Positions 17,411 through 25,714 of a stretch of DNA of 64,000 nt are shown here, piece after piece. The stretch covers positions 49,575 through 113,574 of the forward strand of contig BLLW01000001.1 of NCBI GenBank assembly GCA_011959285.1, written 5' to 3'. This stretch comes from Lachnospiraceae bacterium (GTDB lineage: Bacteria; Bacillota; Clostridia; Lachnospirales; Lachnospiraceae). The notes under the pieces were generated by a model that was not told where the DNA came from, searched no databases, and saw nothing but the letters and a program-made list of their open reading frames with translations. The position numbers and the translations under genes are program-made. Positions within the stretch are counted from its first letter, which is position 1. Each line of letters starts with the position of its first letter.

Positions 17411-17902
17411 ATGAGTTTTAAATTGTTGGTAATGGATGTGGATGGAACTCTGACAGATGGGAAGATATATATTACAGAAAAGGGAGAAGCATTTAAGGCG
17501 TTTGATGTGAAAGACGGGTATGGGATTAAAAACATACTGCATAATATCGGGATGAAATCGGCAATTATTACTGGAAGGATATCCGAAATAGTTGAAAGGC
17601 GGGCGCAGGAGCTGGAAGTAGACTGGGTGTATCAAGGTGTGGCAGATAAAAGGGAGTGTTTACAAAATTTAATGGACAAGCACAGGTACACGAAGGAAGA
17701 AGTAATATATGTGGGAGATGATCTGAACGATTTGGAATGTATGCAGATGGCAGGATATAGCTGCTGTCCAGCAGATGCACATGAGAGGATAAAGGAAATA
17801 GCAGATTATGTGGCAGGTAAATGTGGGGGAGCTGGCGCCGTAAGAGAAGTGATTGATATGCTGAATGCGAAAGAATACCGAGAGCAAGGAGGGCTGAAAT
17901 GA
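17411..17902 (+). CDS. kdsC: Kdo-8-phosphate phosphatase (KdsC-type HAD)
   Basis: 163 residues, the usual KdsC length. HAD motif I DVDGTLTDG is at residues 9-17, motif II is IITGR, and motif III/IV is YVGDDLNDLE near 100-109. It has the short C0-type fold that lacks a cap domain and works as a tetramer. It removes the phosphate from Kdo-8-phosphate before CMP activation. GAAGAGGAG precedes the ATG. Together with the three genes before it, the complete CMP-Kdo route from ribulose-5-phosphate is present. It overlaps the next glycosyltransferase start by four bases. Confidence 0.88.
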   Translation: MSFKLLVMDVDGTLTDGKIYITEKGEAFKAFDVKDGYGIKNILHNIGMKSAIITGRISEIVERRAQELEVDWVYQGVADKRECLQNLMDKHRYTKEEVIYVGDDLNDLECMQMAGYSCCPADAHERIKEIADYVAGKCGGAGAVREVIDMLNAKEYREQGGLK

Positions 17903-19254
17903 TAGACGTTTCTATTGTAATGCCTGTGTATAAAAAGGAAAAGTATCTGGCAGAAAGTATAGAAAGTATTCTGCATCAGACATTTTCAAACTTTGAATTA
18001 ATCTGCATTAATGACTGTTCTCCAGATGGATGCTTAAAGATTTTGGAAAAATTTGAAAGTTTGGATAATAGGATTAAAATCATATGCAATGAACAAAATC
18101 AAGGGGCGGCATATTCGAGAAATGTTGGCATTGCAAGTGCGGTTGGTGAGTATATCATTATTTTGGATGCGGATGATATATATAATGAAAATCTTCTTTT
18201 ACGCGCATATAACAGGTGCAGGAAAGAAGATTTGGATATTGTTTTATTTGACTACAAAAAGTACAACGAAAAGTCGGGTGATGAGATGGCATGTACGATG
18301 CCACTTCCGATGAAGAGGAAGTGTACTGGGGTATTCAGCAATTCTGATATTGAGAGTTTCTCATTTCAATTATGTCCGACCGGTCCGTGGATTAAAATGT
18401 ATAGAAGAGACTTTTTGATCAAAAATAACCTTTATTTTCAGAGCCTGCAAAATTCTAATGATGTGTTTTTTGGTAAAATGGTTTTTTTGAAGGGAAAGCG
18501 TATAGGATATTTAGAAGAGAGTTTGGTCAAATATAGAGTGAATGCTGATTTCCAGATATCAAATGATAAGAGATGGGCTGCCGTTAATTTTATGAAGGCA
18601 ATGCTGGAAATAAAAAAGGTAATGGATAAAGAAAACCTATATGAAAGGAATGTGAAAAGTTTTAATACTTATGCATTTAATATTGCCTTGATGCATTTTT
18701 TTTGTGCTGGAATCGAAAATAGAAAAGAGATGTATGAAGAGATAAGGAATGGATTTTATACATTATTTGGAGAAAACGGTAATCATGCAGCTTTCATGAA
18801 TAAGCATTATTTTTATTGGCTGCAGGAATTTGTGAACCTTCCAGCAGATCAGCATGAGCAGCATGCTGTTAATAATGAGTATAAATATATTTTTTGTTTT
18901 GAAGAAAATAAAATAGAAAAACTTAGGAGATATATTGATAAGAAAAAATGTAAAGTTGTGTTGTGGGGATATGGAAAAAAAGGAAAACTTCTGGCAGAAG
19001 AGTGGAAAAAAACGTCATTAAGATTAGATTGCATAGTAGATATTAACTTTGCCCGGTTTGCAGATGCGGATGTTATGCCGCCTGATGCAATAAAGGAGGA
19101 CAAGTGCATTATTTTGGTTCCTACAGCAGCATTTGTCGAAGATATTTTAAGGTTTAGAAATAATACAAAGTATAAAGCCAGCGTGCTTGACCTGCAGTCA
19201 TATTTTACGTATGGGTTTGAACTAGAGGAATGTATTTTCGGAGATACAATTTAA
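17899..19254 (+). CDS. GT2 glycosyltransferase with C-terminal Rossmann module
   Basis: 451 residues. GT-A family 2 fold in residues 1-230: VSIVMPVYKK, INDCSPDGC, and ILDADD near residue 90 as the metal-binding block. A helical linker follows. From about residue 350 there is a Rossmann-like module (VVLWGYGKKGKLL, then CIVDIN). The start overlaps kdsC by four bases (ATGA), so it belongs to the Kdo block and may act on the Kdo-containing part of the glycan. The function of the C-terminal module is unknown. Confidence 0.8.
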   Translation: MIDVSIVMPVYKKEKYLAESIESILHQTFSNFELICINDCSPDGCLKILEKFESLDNRIKIICNEQNQGAAYSRNVGIASAVGEYIIILDADDIYNENLLLRAYNRCRKEDLDIVLFDYKKYNEKSGDEMACTMPLPMKRKCTGVFSNSDIESFSFQLCPTGPWIKMYRRDFLIKNNLYFQSLQNSNDVFFGKMVFLKGKRIGYLEESLVKYRVNADFQISNDKRWAAVNFMKAMLEIKKVMDKENLYERNVKSFNTYAFNIALMHFFCAGIENRKEMYEEIRNGFYTLFGENGNHAAFMNKHYFYWLQEFVNLPADQHEQHAVNNEYKYIFCFEENKIEKLRRYIDKKKCKVVLWGYGKKGKLLAEEWKKTSLRLDCIVDINFARFADADVMPPDAIKEDKCIILVPTAAFVEDILRFRNNTKYKASVLDLQSYFTYGFELEECIFGDTI

Positions 19255-19287
19255 ATGAATGAGGTTTGTTAGAAAAGGAGATCAAAA

Positions 19288-20187
19288 ATGCAGTGCAGTA
19301 TTTGTGATGGCAATCGTATTGAAGTGACCTATGAGGGAGTTATTAGAGATGGAAAAGTAGGTAATTTGTTTAAAAATAAAGTGCAGATGTATAAGTGCCT
19401 GGATTGTGGGACAATATGGCATGATCATTTGCAGGAGGACTATGGTTCCTTTTATGAAAGCGAGGAATACAGGAAAGGATTAGAAGGAACATCTGAGATC
19501 TGCGTTTTTTATAAAATGCATGACAGAGAGAGCATGGACAAATTTATATATACGGGTACAGAAATTTACCGTGATAAAATTGTTGCAGACATAGGTTGTG
19601 CGGGGGGGGGGGCATTTCTTGATTATATAAATACAGTGTCTAAAGAAGTGATAGCAATAGAACCTTCAGATTTATATAGGAGGGAAATGGAAAAGAAGAA
19701 ATTTGTAACTTTTGCTTATGCGAAGGATGCAATAAAAGTCTATAGTGGGAGAGTAGACGTTATTGTTTCTTTTGATGTGATTGAGCATGTTCAAGACCCG
19801 GTTGAATTTATAGTGGATGCCAGTCAGCTGTTAAGTAAAAACGGAAGGGCATACATAGGAACTCCGACTGATGCGCCGGTTATGAGGGAACTGTTAGGGG
19901 CAGACTATGAATCGTTCTTATTTAGTACACAGCATCCATGGGTTTTAGGCAAAGGAAGTTTTTCTGCGATTGCCCGGAAATGTTCTATTACACAGTGGAA
20001 TTGCAAATTTTATCAAAGATATGGTTTGGGAAACATGATATATTGGTTAATTAACAGAAAGCCTGGGCAGCATAAGCAGTATGAATTTATATCAAAAAGT
20101 TTGAATGAGCATTGGAAAGCAGAGCTTGAACGAAAAGAAATGAGCGATTACATCGTATTTGAGTTCGAGAAATGTGATAATTCATAA
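19288..20187 (+). CDS. Zinc-ribbon class I methyltransferase with G11 in motif I
   Basis: 299 residues. A zinc knuckle (C3, C6, C37, C40) precedes a class I SAM methyltransferase domain with motif I VADIGCAGGGAFLD at about 100-113 and motif II/III FDVIEHVQDP. The arrangement resembles sugar or tailoring methyltransferases of the Methyltransf_23/C-methyltransferase type. The glycine-rich SAM loop is coded by eleven consecutive G, in frame in this sequence, so the gene is ON. AAAAGGAGATC precedes the ATG. A one-base slip would remove the catalytic domain entirely. Confidence 0.85.
   Translation: MQCSICDGNRIEVTYEGVIRDGKVGNLFKNKVQMYKCLDCGTIWHDHLQEDYGSFYESEEYRKGLEGTSEICVFYKMHDRESMDKFIYTGTEIYRDKIVADIGCAGGGAFLDYINTVSKEVIAIEPSDLYRREMEKKKFVTFAYAKDAIKVYSGRVDVIVSFDVIEHVQDPVEFIVDASQLLSKNGRAYIGTPTDAPVMRELLGADYESFLFSTQHPWVLGKGSFSAIARKCSITQWNCKFYQRYGLGNMIYWLINRKPGQHKQYEFISKSLNEHWKAELERKEMSDYIVFEFEKCDNS
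19602..19612 (+). repeat. G11 homopolymer inside the SAM-binding loop codons
   Basis: Eleven G in a row, the longest such tract in the window, coding part of Ala-Gly-Gly-Gly-Ala in motif I. It is in frame here. Confidence 0.9.
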
Positions 20188-20244
20188 TTGCTATTCCAGT
20201 AACAATAGATTATGTAAGAAGGATTAGAAAAGAAAGTACAGCTG

Positions 20245-20253
20245 TGGTAGAAT
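20245..20253 (+). promoter_or_regulatory. Possible extended -10 promoter inside the glycan locus
   Basis: TG-G-TAGAAT, with a weak TTAGAA-like -35 about 18 bases upstream, in the 110-base gap before the stand-alone Rossmann-module gene. The same TGGTAGAAT core occurs in the promoter near 58350. Confidence 0.35.
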
Positions 20254-20297
20254 CGATAAGGAAGTAAAATCGCAATATGAGGAGGCGGAAAAGCAGC

Positions 20298-20735
20298 ATG
20301 AAAGAAACCGTAAATGTAGTGGATATAGTTTCTCAAATCAAGAGTGACATACAAAAGAAGACGGGAGAAATACAGCAGAGTGCGGTTCCCCCTGTTGGAA
20401 ATCGCGTGCAGAAGACTTCCTATAAAGGGATTGCTGAACGTGTACGTGATAAGGAAGAGATTATAATTGTTGGTGCGGGAAGTTACGGAAAAAAATTATA
20501 CGAAATCTTTAAGGCAAATGGCATTGAAAGTGTTCAGTGCTTTGCTGATAACTCATCGGCAAACTATGTAAATGGCGTCTATGATAAAAGAGTCATTTCA
20601 ATTGAAGAGGCAGTAAAAGAGTATAAGGAAGCGTATTATATAGTGACACCTAAATATTATTTAATGGAGATCATTAGACAGCTTGTTTTTCAAGGGGTTT
20701 CGATTAATAAGATAGATATTTATGGGGGATTTTGA
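20298..20735 (+). CDS. Stand-alone Rossmann-like module protein
   Basis: 145 residues from the ATG at 20298 (GGAGGCGG about 10 bases upstream; an ATG at 20277 is the alternative). The first 50 residues are charged and helical. The rest is a single copy of the module found fused to eight other proteins in this locus: IIIVGAGSYGKKLYEIF, then CFADNS, a variable loop, and a final strand. The glycine-rich loop suggests nucleotide or NAD-type binding, but no catalytic residues can be named. As the only free-standing copy it could act in trans with neighbouring transferases. Confidence 0.65.
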   Translation: MKETVNVVDIVSQIKSDIQKKTGEIQQSAVPPVGNRVQKTSYKGIAERVRDKEEIIIVGAGSYGKKLYEIFKANGIESVQCFADNSSANYVNGVYDKRVISIEEAVKEYKEAYYIVTPKYYLMEIIRQLVFQGVSINKIDIYGGF

Positions 20736-20823
20736 TAATGTTACGTGCGGCTATTTATAGGAAAGTACAATAAAGATATATGAGGCAGCTTATTGCATTG
20801 ACGTAAAGAAGGAGGAAAATCGT

Positions 20824-21486
20824 ATGAGTGACGTATTTGATGAATATGTTTCACTGGGATGGTATTGTGGAACAGCAGCTTCAATGAGCAAACACGGACT
20901 TAGAAGCAATTCCGGACCTTTTGATTGGGGGTTTTCTGAATTGGGGGGGGGGTTACAGTGTTTGGATAACGATTTCGAGGGATTTCTCGATAGAAAGAAT
21001 TTGGAATGTCTGCAAGATCGGGAGAAGGCATTTCAAGATGTAAGATATGGTTTGCGTTTTATACATGATATTAAAAATGATTTGGAGAATGATTATGATG
21101 AGATTTATGACAAGTATATGCGGCGCATAGAGCTCTTTAGAAAGAAAGTGCTCTCTGGAATGCGAATTTGTTACATAAGAGCAGTCTGGAATGCTGAAGA
21201 ATTGTCTTATATAGTCGAAAATGAAGAGTATATTGTTTCGCTTATTCAAAAAGGTAATGCAAATAATGAAATTATTTTTTTGATACCAGCGTATATAAAA
21301 GTGCCGGAAAATTTTAAATTTATTTCTTTTAAATTAAATATTACTTGGTATGATGGAGGAACTGCAGAGAAACTCAGAAATCTATTTGATACTAATAATG
21401 AGATTGTATCATTTTGCATAGAACATTTTGATAAAGAAAAAAGAGAAAGAAATATACTTTTTGATATGCAAAAAGTGAAGAGATGA
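20824..21486 (+). CDS. DUF1796-type putative papain-like cysteine peptidase, G10 tract near 5' end
   Basis: 220 residues; AAGGAGGAAAAT precedes the ATG. The N-terminus YVSLGWYCGTAASM followed by SGPFDW matches DUF1796 proteins, annotated as putative papain-like cysteine peptidases, with C15 as the candidate nucleophile. Codons 40-43 (Leu-Gly-Gly-Gly) are coded by ten G, in frame here. DUF1796 genes are common in surface-glycan loci, where their real chemistry is not established. A slip in the tract would stop translation early. Confidence 0.7.
   Translation: MSDVFDEYVSLGWYCGTAASMSKHGLRSNSGPFDWGFSELGGGLQCLDNDFEGFLDRKNLECLQDREKAFQDVRYGLRFIHDIKNDLENDYDEIYDKYMRRIELFRKKVLSGMRICYIRAVWNAEELSYIVENEEYIVSLIQKGNANNEIIFLIPAYIKVPENFKFISFKLNITWYDGGTAEKLRNLFDTNNEIVSFCIEHFDKEKRERNILFDMQKVKR
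20943..20952 (+). repeat. G10 homopolymer near the 5' end of the DUF1796 gene
   Basis: Ten G coding Gly-Gly-Gly about 40 codons after the start. Reading is in frame at G10, in contrast to the methyltransferase at 12205, where G10 is out of frame. Confidence 0.9.
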
Positions 21487-21533
21487 TTTAGGAAACAGAA
21501 TAGTATGGATAAGTGTGTGGAAAGGATGACAAT

Positions 21534-22838
21534 ATGAAAGAAAAAATAAATGTTGTATATATAACAGATGAAACGTATGCTATGCCGACTTGTGTTTCAA
21601 TTGTTTCGGCGATTAAGAGTGCAGGAGAGGATGACGCGCTGGATTTTTGGGTGCTATGCAACGAGGTGACAGATGAATCGAAAGCCAAATTTAAAAATCT
21701 TTGTATTGACAATGATGATATTAACGTGCATATAATTGAGGTCCAAAATGAAGAGTATGTAGAGTTGGCACAGAGCTGCTTAACTTTTCCATATATACAT
21801 GTATCTTCAGCAGCATTATTTAAATTTAACCTGCCATCAATATTAGCAAATTTGGAAAAGGTGATATATGTAGACGGGGATACATTGATTAGAAAAAGCT
21901 TGAATGAATTGTATAACTGGAACATTGAAGATGTCTGGGTTGCAGCGGTAGATGATGCAATAGACAAAATTAGAGGGGGGATATATTCATCAAGAGTAGG
22001 GAGAACATATTTTCACTATTTTAACAGTGGCGTTATGCTGCTTAATTTAGAAAAGATGAGAAGAGATAAAGTGACGGAAAAGCTGATTGATTATAGAATA
22101 AATAGAAAAAATTATTTTATGGATCAAGACGCTTTAAATGCTGTGCTTAAAAAGAAGAGCAGTATTTTGCCGTATACGTATAATTTTATGTCGACAATTA
22201 CTGACAACCTGGATTTAGAAGGAATTATAGAGGAGTTTAAGCTGGACAATAAAATATCTTTGGAACAATTTATCGATTCGGTGGTTATAATTCATTTGAC
22301 AGATGTAAAAAAACCGTGGGTATATAATATACCGTGGTATACAGATATTTTTATGAAATATTATAACATTAGTCCGTATAAGAATACTAAACTAGATTTG
22401 AAATCGCCATTAAAAGTTTTAGAGGACAAGAATCAATTATATAAAAAAAGTATTAAGGTTTTGCAAAAACAATTAGAAAAATCTCAATTAATGAATCAAA
22501 AATTGCTTGGGCAGAATGTGCAGAATCAAGCAGGAATAGATTGCTTATGTTGGAACGTTATAAAAGGACATAAAATAGCGTTGTATGGGGCAGGAAAAAG
22601 AGGACGTAGAATTTATGCCAGTATAAACGAAAATAACTGGTGTGATATTGTGTTATGGTGTGATAAAAATCACAAGGCGTTCGAAGAGGGGATTGATTGT
22701 CCCGAGAAATTGGAAGAAGCTGAGTTTGATTATGTATTGATTACAATTGTTGACGAAGTTATTGCGTTGGAAGTTAAATTAGAGTTGGCAAAAAACTATC
22801 GCATAGATATTAGCAAGATTCTAACAATTTATACATAG
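21534..22838 (+). CDS. GT8-family glycosyltransferase with C-terminal Rossmann module
   Basis: 434 residues from the ATG at 21534 (AAAGGATG upstream). Family 8 retaining transferase: INVVYITDETYAMP start, VIYVDGDTLIRKSL with the metal-binding D-G-D at about 114-116, FNSGVMLLNL and DQDALNAVL. A coiled linker (QLYKKSIKVLQKQLEKSQ) near 300-335 leads to the recurrent Rossmann-like module from about residue 347 (IALYGAGKRGRRIY). A G6 run codes an internal Gly-Gly. Donors for the family include UDP-glucose and UDP-galactose; the donor here is not predictable. Confidence 0.85.
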   Translation: MKEKINVVYITDETYAMPTCVSIVSAIKSAGEDDALDFWVLCNEVTDESKAKFKNLCIDNDDINVHIIEVQNEEYVELAQSCLTFPYIHVSSAALFKFNLPSILANLEKVIYVDGDTLIRKSLNELYNWNIEDVWVAAVDDAIDKIRGGIYSSRVGRTYFHYFNSGVMLLNLEKMRRDKVTEKLIDYRINRKNYFMDQDALNAVLKKKSSILPYTYNFMSTITDNLDLEGIIEEFKLDNKISLEQFIDSVVIIHLTDVKKPWVYNIPWYTDIFMKYYNISPYKNTKLDLKSPLKVLEDKNQLYKKSIKVLQKQLEKSQLMNQKLLGQNVQNQAGIDCLCWNVIKGHKIALYGAGKRGRRIYASINENNWCDIVLWCDKNHKAFEEGIDCPEKLEEAEFDYVLITIVDEVIALEVKLELAKNYRIDISKILTIYT

Positions 22839-22851
22839 GCAGGGAAGGTTT

Positions 22852-24519
22852 ATGAAAGAGATTCAAACTTTAAATGAAAGTATAGTCAATAAAGTCAGTG
22901 ATGAATATAGCCTTTATAAAGGGAGGGAGAGGGCTTTGGCGGATAAGTATCTGTCCGAAGCGTTTTTGTGGAGTCCTGAAAAAAGGCAAATCAAAAAAGT
23001 GGCTATGTTTTACTATAGACTGTCAATAGGCGGCGCGCAGAGGGTGATTGCTCTTTTGACGCCGATGTTCATTGAATTAGGATATGAGGTTACTTTTATT
23101 ACCGAAAGTGTTGAAGAGGATTTTGCTTATAATCTGCCTGAGGGAGTCAGAATTGTTACAATTCCATCAGAAACCTCGGTTTTAGGCACGGGAAATTATT
23201 GTGTGAGAGCTAGGAAACTGCAGGAAATCATAAACGAAGAGAAGATAGATGCTGTCTGTTACCATGCGTCGTCTTCGCGTATCTTGTTATATGATTTGTT
23301 AATGTTTAAACTGAATGGAATTAAATTTATTGCCATAAAACATGAAATGTTTTCACAATATATGGCGTACAGATCGGATATATTGTATACACAGGAAAAG
23401 GTGTTCTGCTTGTTAGACAGATTGGTGGTTTTAAGCCAAGATGAAATGAATTTTTGGAATATTTTGGGAGTAAAGACAGAACATATAGATAATCCAATGG
23501 GAGAGTACATGCTGTCCGGGAAAAAGGGTGAAGGAAACTATATTTTATGGCTGGGGCGGCTGGAAAAAATTCAGAAGCAGTGTATGGATATTGTCTTAAT
23601 CATGAAGGAAGTTGTGAAAGAGGCGCCGGATGCAGTTCTGAAAATATATGGTAATGAAGTAAGCGCGGGAATAGTCAGAGAACTCTCAAAAGCCATCGAA
23701 AAAGAAAAACTCGAAAATAACGTGATGTATTGTGGATATGTAAATGAAAACATTGCCGAGGTATATAGTAATGCTTCTGTTTTTTTGGTGACATCATCTT
23801 TTGAATCGTTTTCGCTTACAATTTTTGAAAGTAAGAAGAGCGGAATCCCGCTTGTAACTTATGATATGCCGTATTTATCGCTTTTAAAAGAAAAAAAGGG
23901 GTTTATAGCTGTTGAGAATGATAACACCAAGGCGGCAGCAGATGCGATTGTTAAATTATTAAAAGATGAAAATTTAAGAAAACGTTTATCACAGGAAGCA
24001 AAAGAAAGTATTGCCGAATTCAGTAATGAAAAAGTTAAATACAAATGGAAAGATTTATTTAATAATCTTTCTGAGAACATGAATGTGAAAAGTGAAATGT
24101 ATGCGGCAGAGGACATGGCTACTATTTTACGAACGATATTGTACCATTATCATAAAGGTGTGAGTGGAGGGAGAAATAAAACACCGGAGCGAGAGAATAC
24201 AGCTTCTGATATGGCAGCTGTAATAAAGTATTATATAGATAAGAAGAATATGCCGATTGCCATATATCCGTTTGGGAAAATAGGACAATATGTAAAAGAA
24301 ATATTGAATGAAAAGCTGAATATAAAAGAAATATTGATTGTAGATAATAATTTATCGAAAATTGATGAAGAAATTAAGAGTATCGATGATTTGAAAGAGA
24401 TGGATTGTACACAATATTTGTTTTTTATATGCAGCAGCAGCGTTAAATATCATGAAGAAATAAGAAGAGCAATTCAAGAAGTGGCGCCGCGTGACAATCT
24501 GGTGGATTTATTCCCGTAA
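22852..24519 (+). CDS. GT4 glycosyltransferase with C-terminal Rossmann module
   Basis: 555 residues; GGGAAGG precedes the ATG. A GT-B family 4 core starts after a 40-residue lead: AMFYYRLSIGGAQRVIALL, YILWLGRLEKIQKQ, then VFLVTSSFESFSLTIFESKKSG, which is the nucleotide-sugar binding E-x7-E block. From about residue 468 comes a variant of the Rossmann-like module (IAIYPFGKIGQYVKEIL, then LIVDNN). Its first glycine position is changed to proline-phenylalanine, so this copy may have lost nucleotide binding. It is tightly spaced with the GT8 gene upstream. Confidence 0.82.
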   Translation: MKEIQTLNESIVNKVSDEYSLYKGRERALADKYLSEAFLWSPEKRQIKKVAMFYYRLSIGGAQRVIALLTPMFIELGYEVTFITESVEEDFAYNLPEGVRIVTIPSETSVLGTGNYCVRARKLQEIINEEKIDAVCYHASSSRILLYDLLMFKLNGIKFIAIKHEMFSQYMAYRSDILYTQEKVFCLLDRLVVLSQDEMNFWNILGVKTEHIDNPMGEYMLSGKKGEGNYILWLGRLEKIQKQCMDIVLIMKEVVKEAPDAVLKIYGNEVSAGIVRELSKAIEKEKLENNVMYCGYVNENIAEVYSNASVFLVTSSFESFSLTIFESKKSGIPLVTYDMPYLSLLKEKKGFIAVENDNTKAAADAIVKLLKDENLRKRLSQEAKESIAEFSNEKVKYKWKDLFNNLSENMNVKSEMYAAEDMATILRTILYHYHKGVSGGRNKTPERENTASDMAAVIKYYIDKKNMPIAIYPFGKIGQYVKEILNEKLNIKEILIVDNNLSKIDEEIKSIDDLKEMDCTQYLFFICSSSVKYHEEIRRAIQEVAPRDNLVDLFP

Positions 24520-24560
24520 AATTATAATATAATAATATTTTTGAAAGAGGAGAGCATAGA

Positions 24561-25694
24561 ATGCAGAAAAATAGAATTGCATTGGTGATTCATAGATATG
24601 GACTAGAAGTCAACGGAGGGGCAGAGCGAGAATGTAAGCTATTGGCAGAACATCTTACAGATCAATATGAAGTTGATGTTTTGACAACATGCTCAATGGG
24701 GATAATTCCTTGGGACAATCAGTATGAGGAGGGAGTTCATAAGGAAAATGGCGTTAATGTAATGAGGTTTAAAGTCGAGTGCGCGGATGAATTTCCAAGT
24801 GGTTCTATTGAGCGTATTGGTCCATATTCCCCCCAACTGATAAAGTATCTTAAGCAGAATTATTCTATATATCAGGGAATTATACTTATGACGTATAATT
24901 ATTACCCGACTTATGCCGGTCTTAGGCTTAAGCTGCCTAATGCAATATTTCTACCTACTATGCATGATGGAATCTCGGCCAGGCAGGAATTATATAAAGA
25001 TATCTTTAAATGGCCAAAGGCAATATTGTACAATAGCATAGAAGAAAGACAATTTATTGAATCATATTTTAAGGTTACCAATCTTCCATCGGCAGTTACC
25101 TGCTATGGAATTGATATAGGAGAAAACAAGGATGAATGGCAAGCAAGTCGGGAAGAGAAATACATTGTTTATGCCGGGAGAATAAGCAATAGCAAAAACT
25201 TTAATGAATTGAACGAGTATTTTCTTAAATATAAAGAAAAGAATCCGTCTGATTTAAAGCTCTTTGTTCTGGGGAAAATAGATAATGGAATGCTTATTAA
25301 GCATCATGACGATATTGTGTTTAAGGGATTTGTTACGGAGAAGGAAAAGAATGATTATATAAAAAATGCGTATTTATTGGTTCTCCCTTCTAAGAATGAG
25401 AGCCTTTCAATTGTTGTTCTGGAAAGTTTTTTGCATAGAAGACCGGTATTGGTAAACGGATTATGCGATGTTCTACGGGGGCAGTGCGTAAGAAGTAATG
25501 CAGGGTTATACTATACAAATTATGAAGAATTTGAAGCAGAGCTGAATTACTTATTATCCCATGAAGAAGAATGCCGGGAAATGGGAAATAATGGATGTGA
25601 TTTTGTTGAAAAGCAATATTCTTGGAATAAGGTAATTGAAAATGTTAGTTTTCTTATAAATGAAATAAATTATAAGCAGAGTTTTGGTGAATAA
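24561..25694 (+). CDS. GT4 glycosyltransferase
   Basis: 377 residues; GAAAGAGGAG precedes the ATG. GT-B fold: IALVIHRYGLEVNGGAEREC at the N-terminus is the acceptor-side glycine loop of family 4. YIVYAGRISNSKNF and LLVLPSKNESLSIVVLESF form the C-terminal donor site with the E-x7-E pair. No extra module is attached, unlike its neighbours. It is followed 20 bases later by the acyltransferase gene. Confidence 0.85.
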   Translation: MQKNRIALVIHRYGLEVNGGAERECKLLAEHLTDQYEVDVLTTCSMGIIPWDNQYEEGVHKENGVNVMRFKVECADEFPSGSIERIGPYSPQLIKYLKQNYSIYQGIILMTYNYYPTYAGLRLKLPNAIFLPTMHDGISARQELYKDIFKWPKAILYNSIEERQFIESYFKVTNLPSAVTCYGIDIGENKDEWQASREEKYIVYAGRISNSKNFNELNEYFLKYKEKNPSDLKLFVLGKIDNGMLIKHHDDIVFKGFVTEKEKNDYIKNAYLLVLPSKNESLSIVVLESFLHRRPVLVNGLCDVLRGQCVRSNAGLYYTNYEEFEAELNYLLSHEEECREMGNNGCDFVEKQYSWNKVIENVSFLINEINYKQSFGE

Positions 25695-25714
25695 GAGATT
25701 TTAGGAGAAATAAG

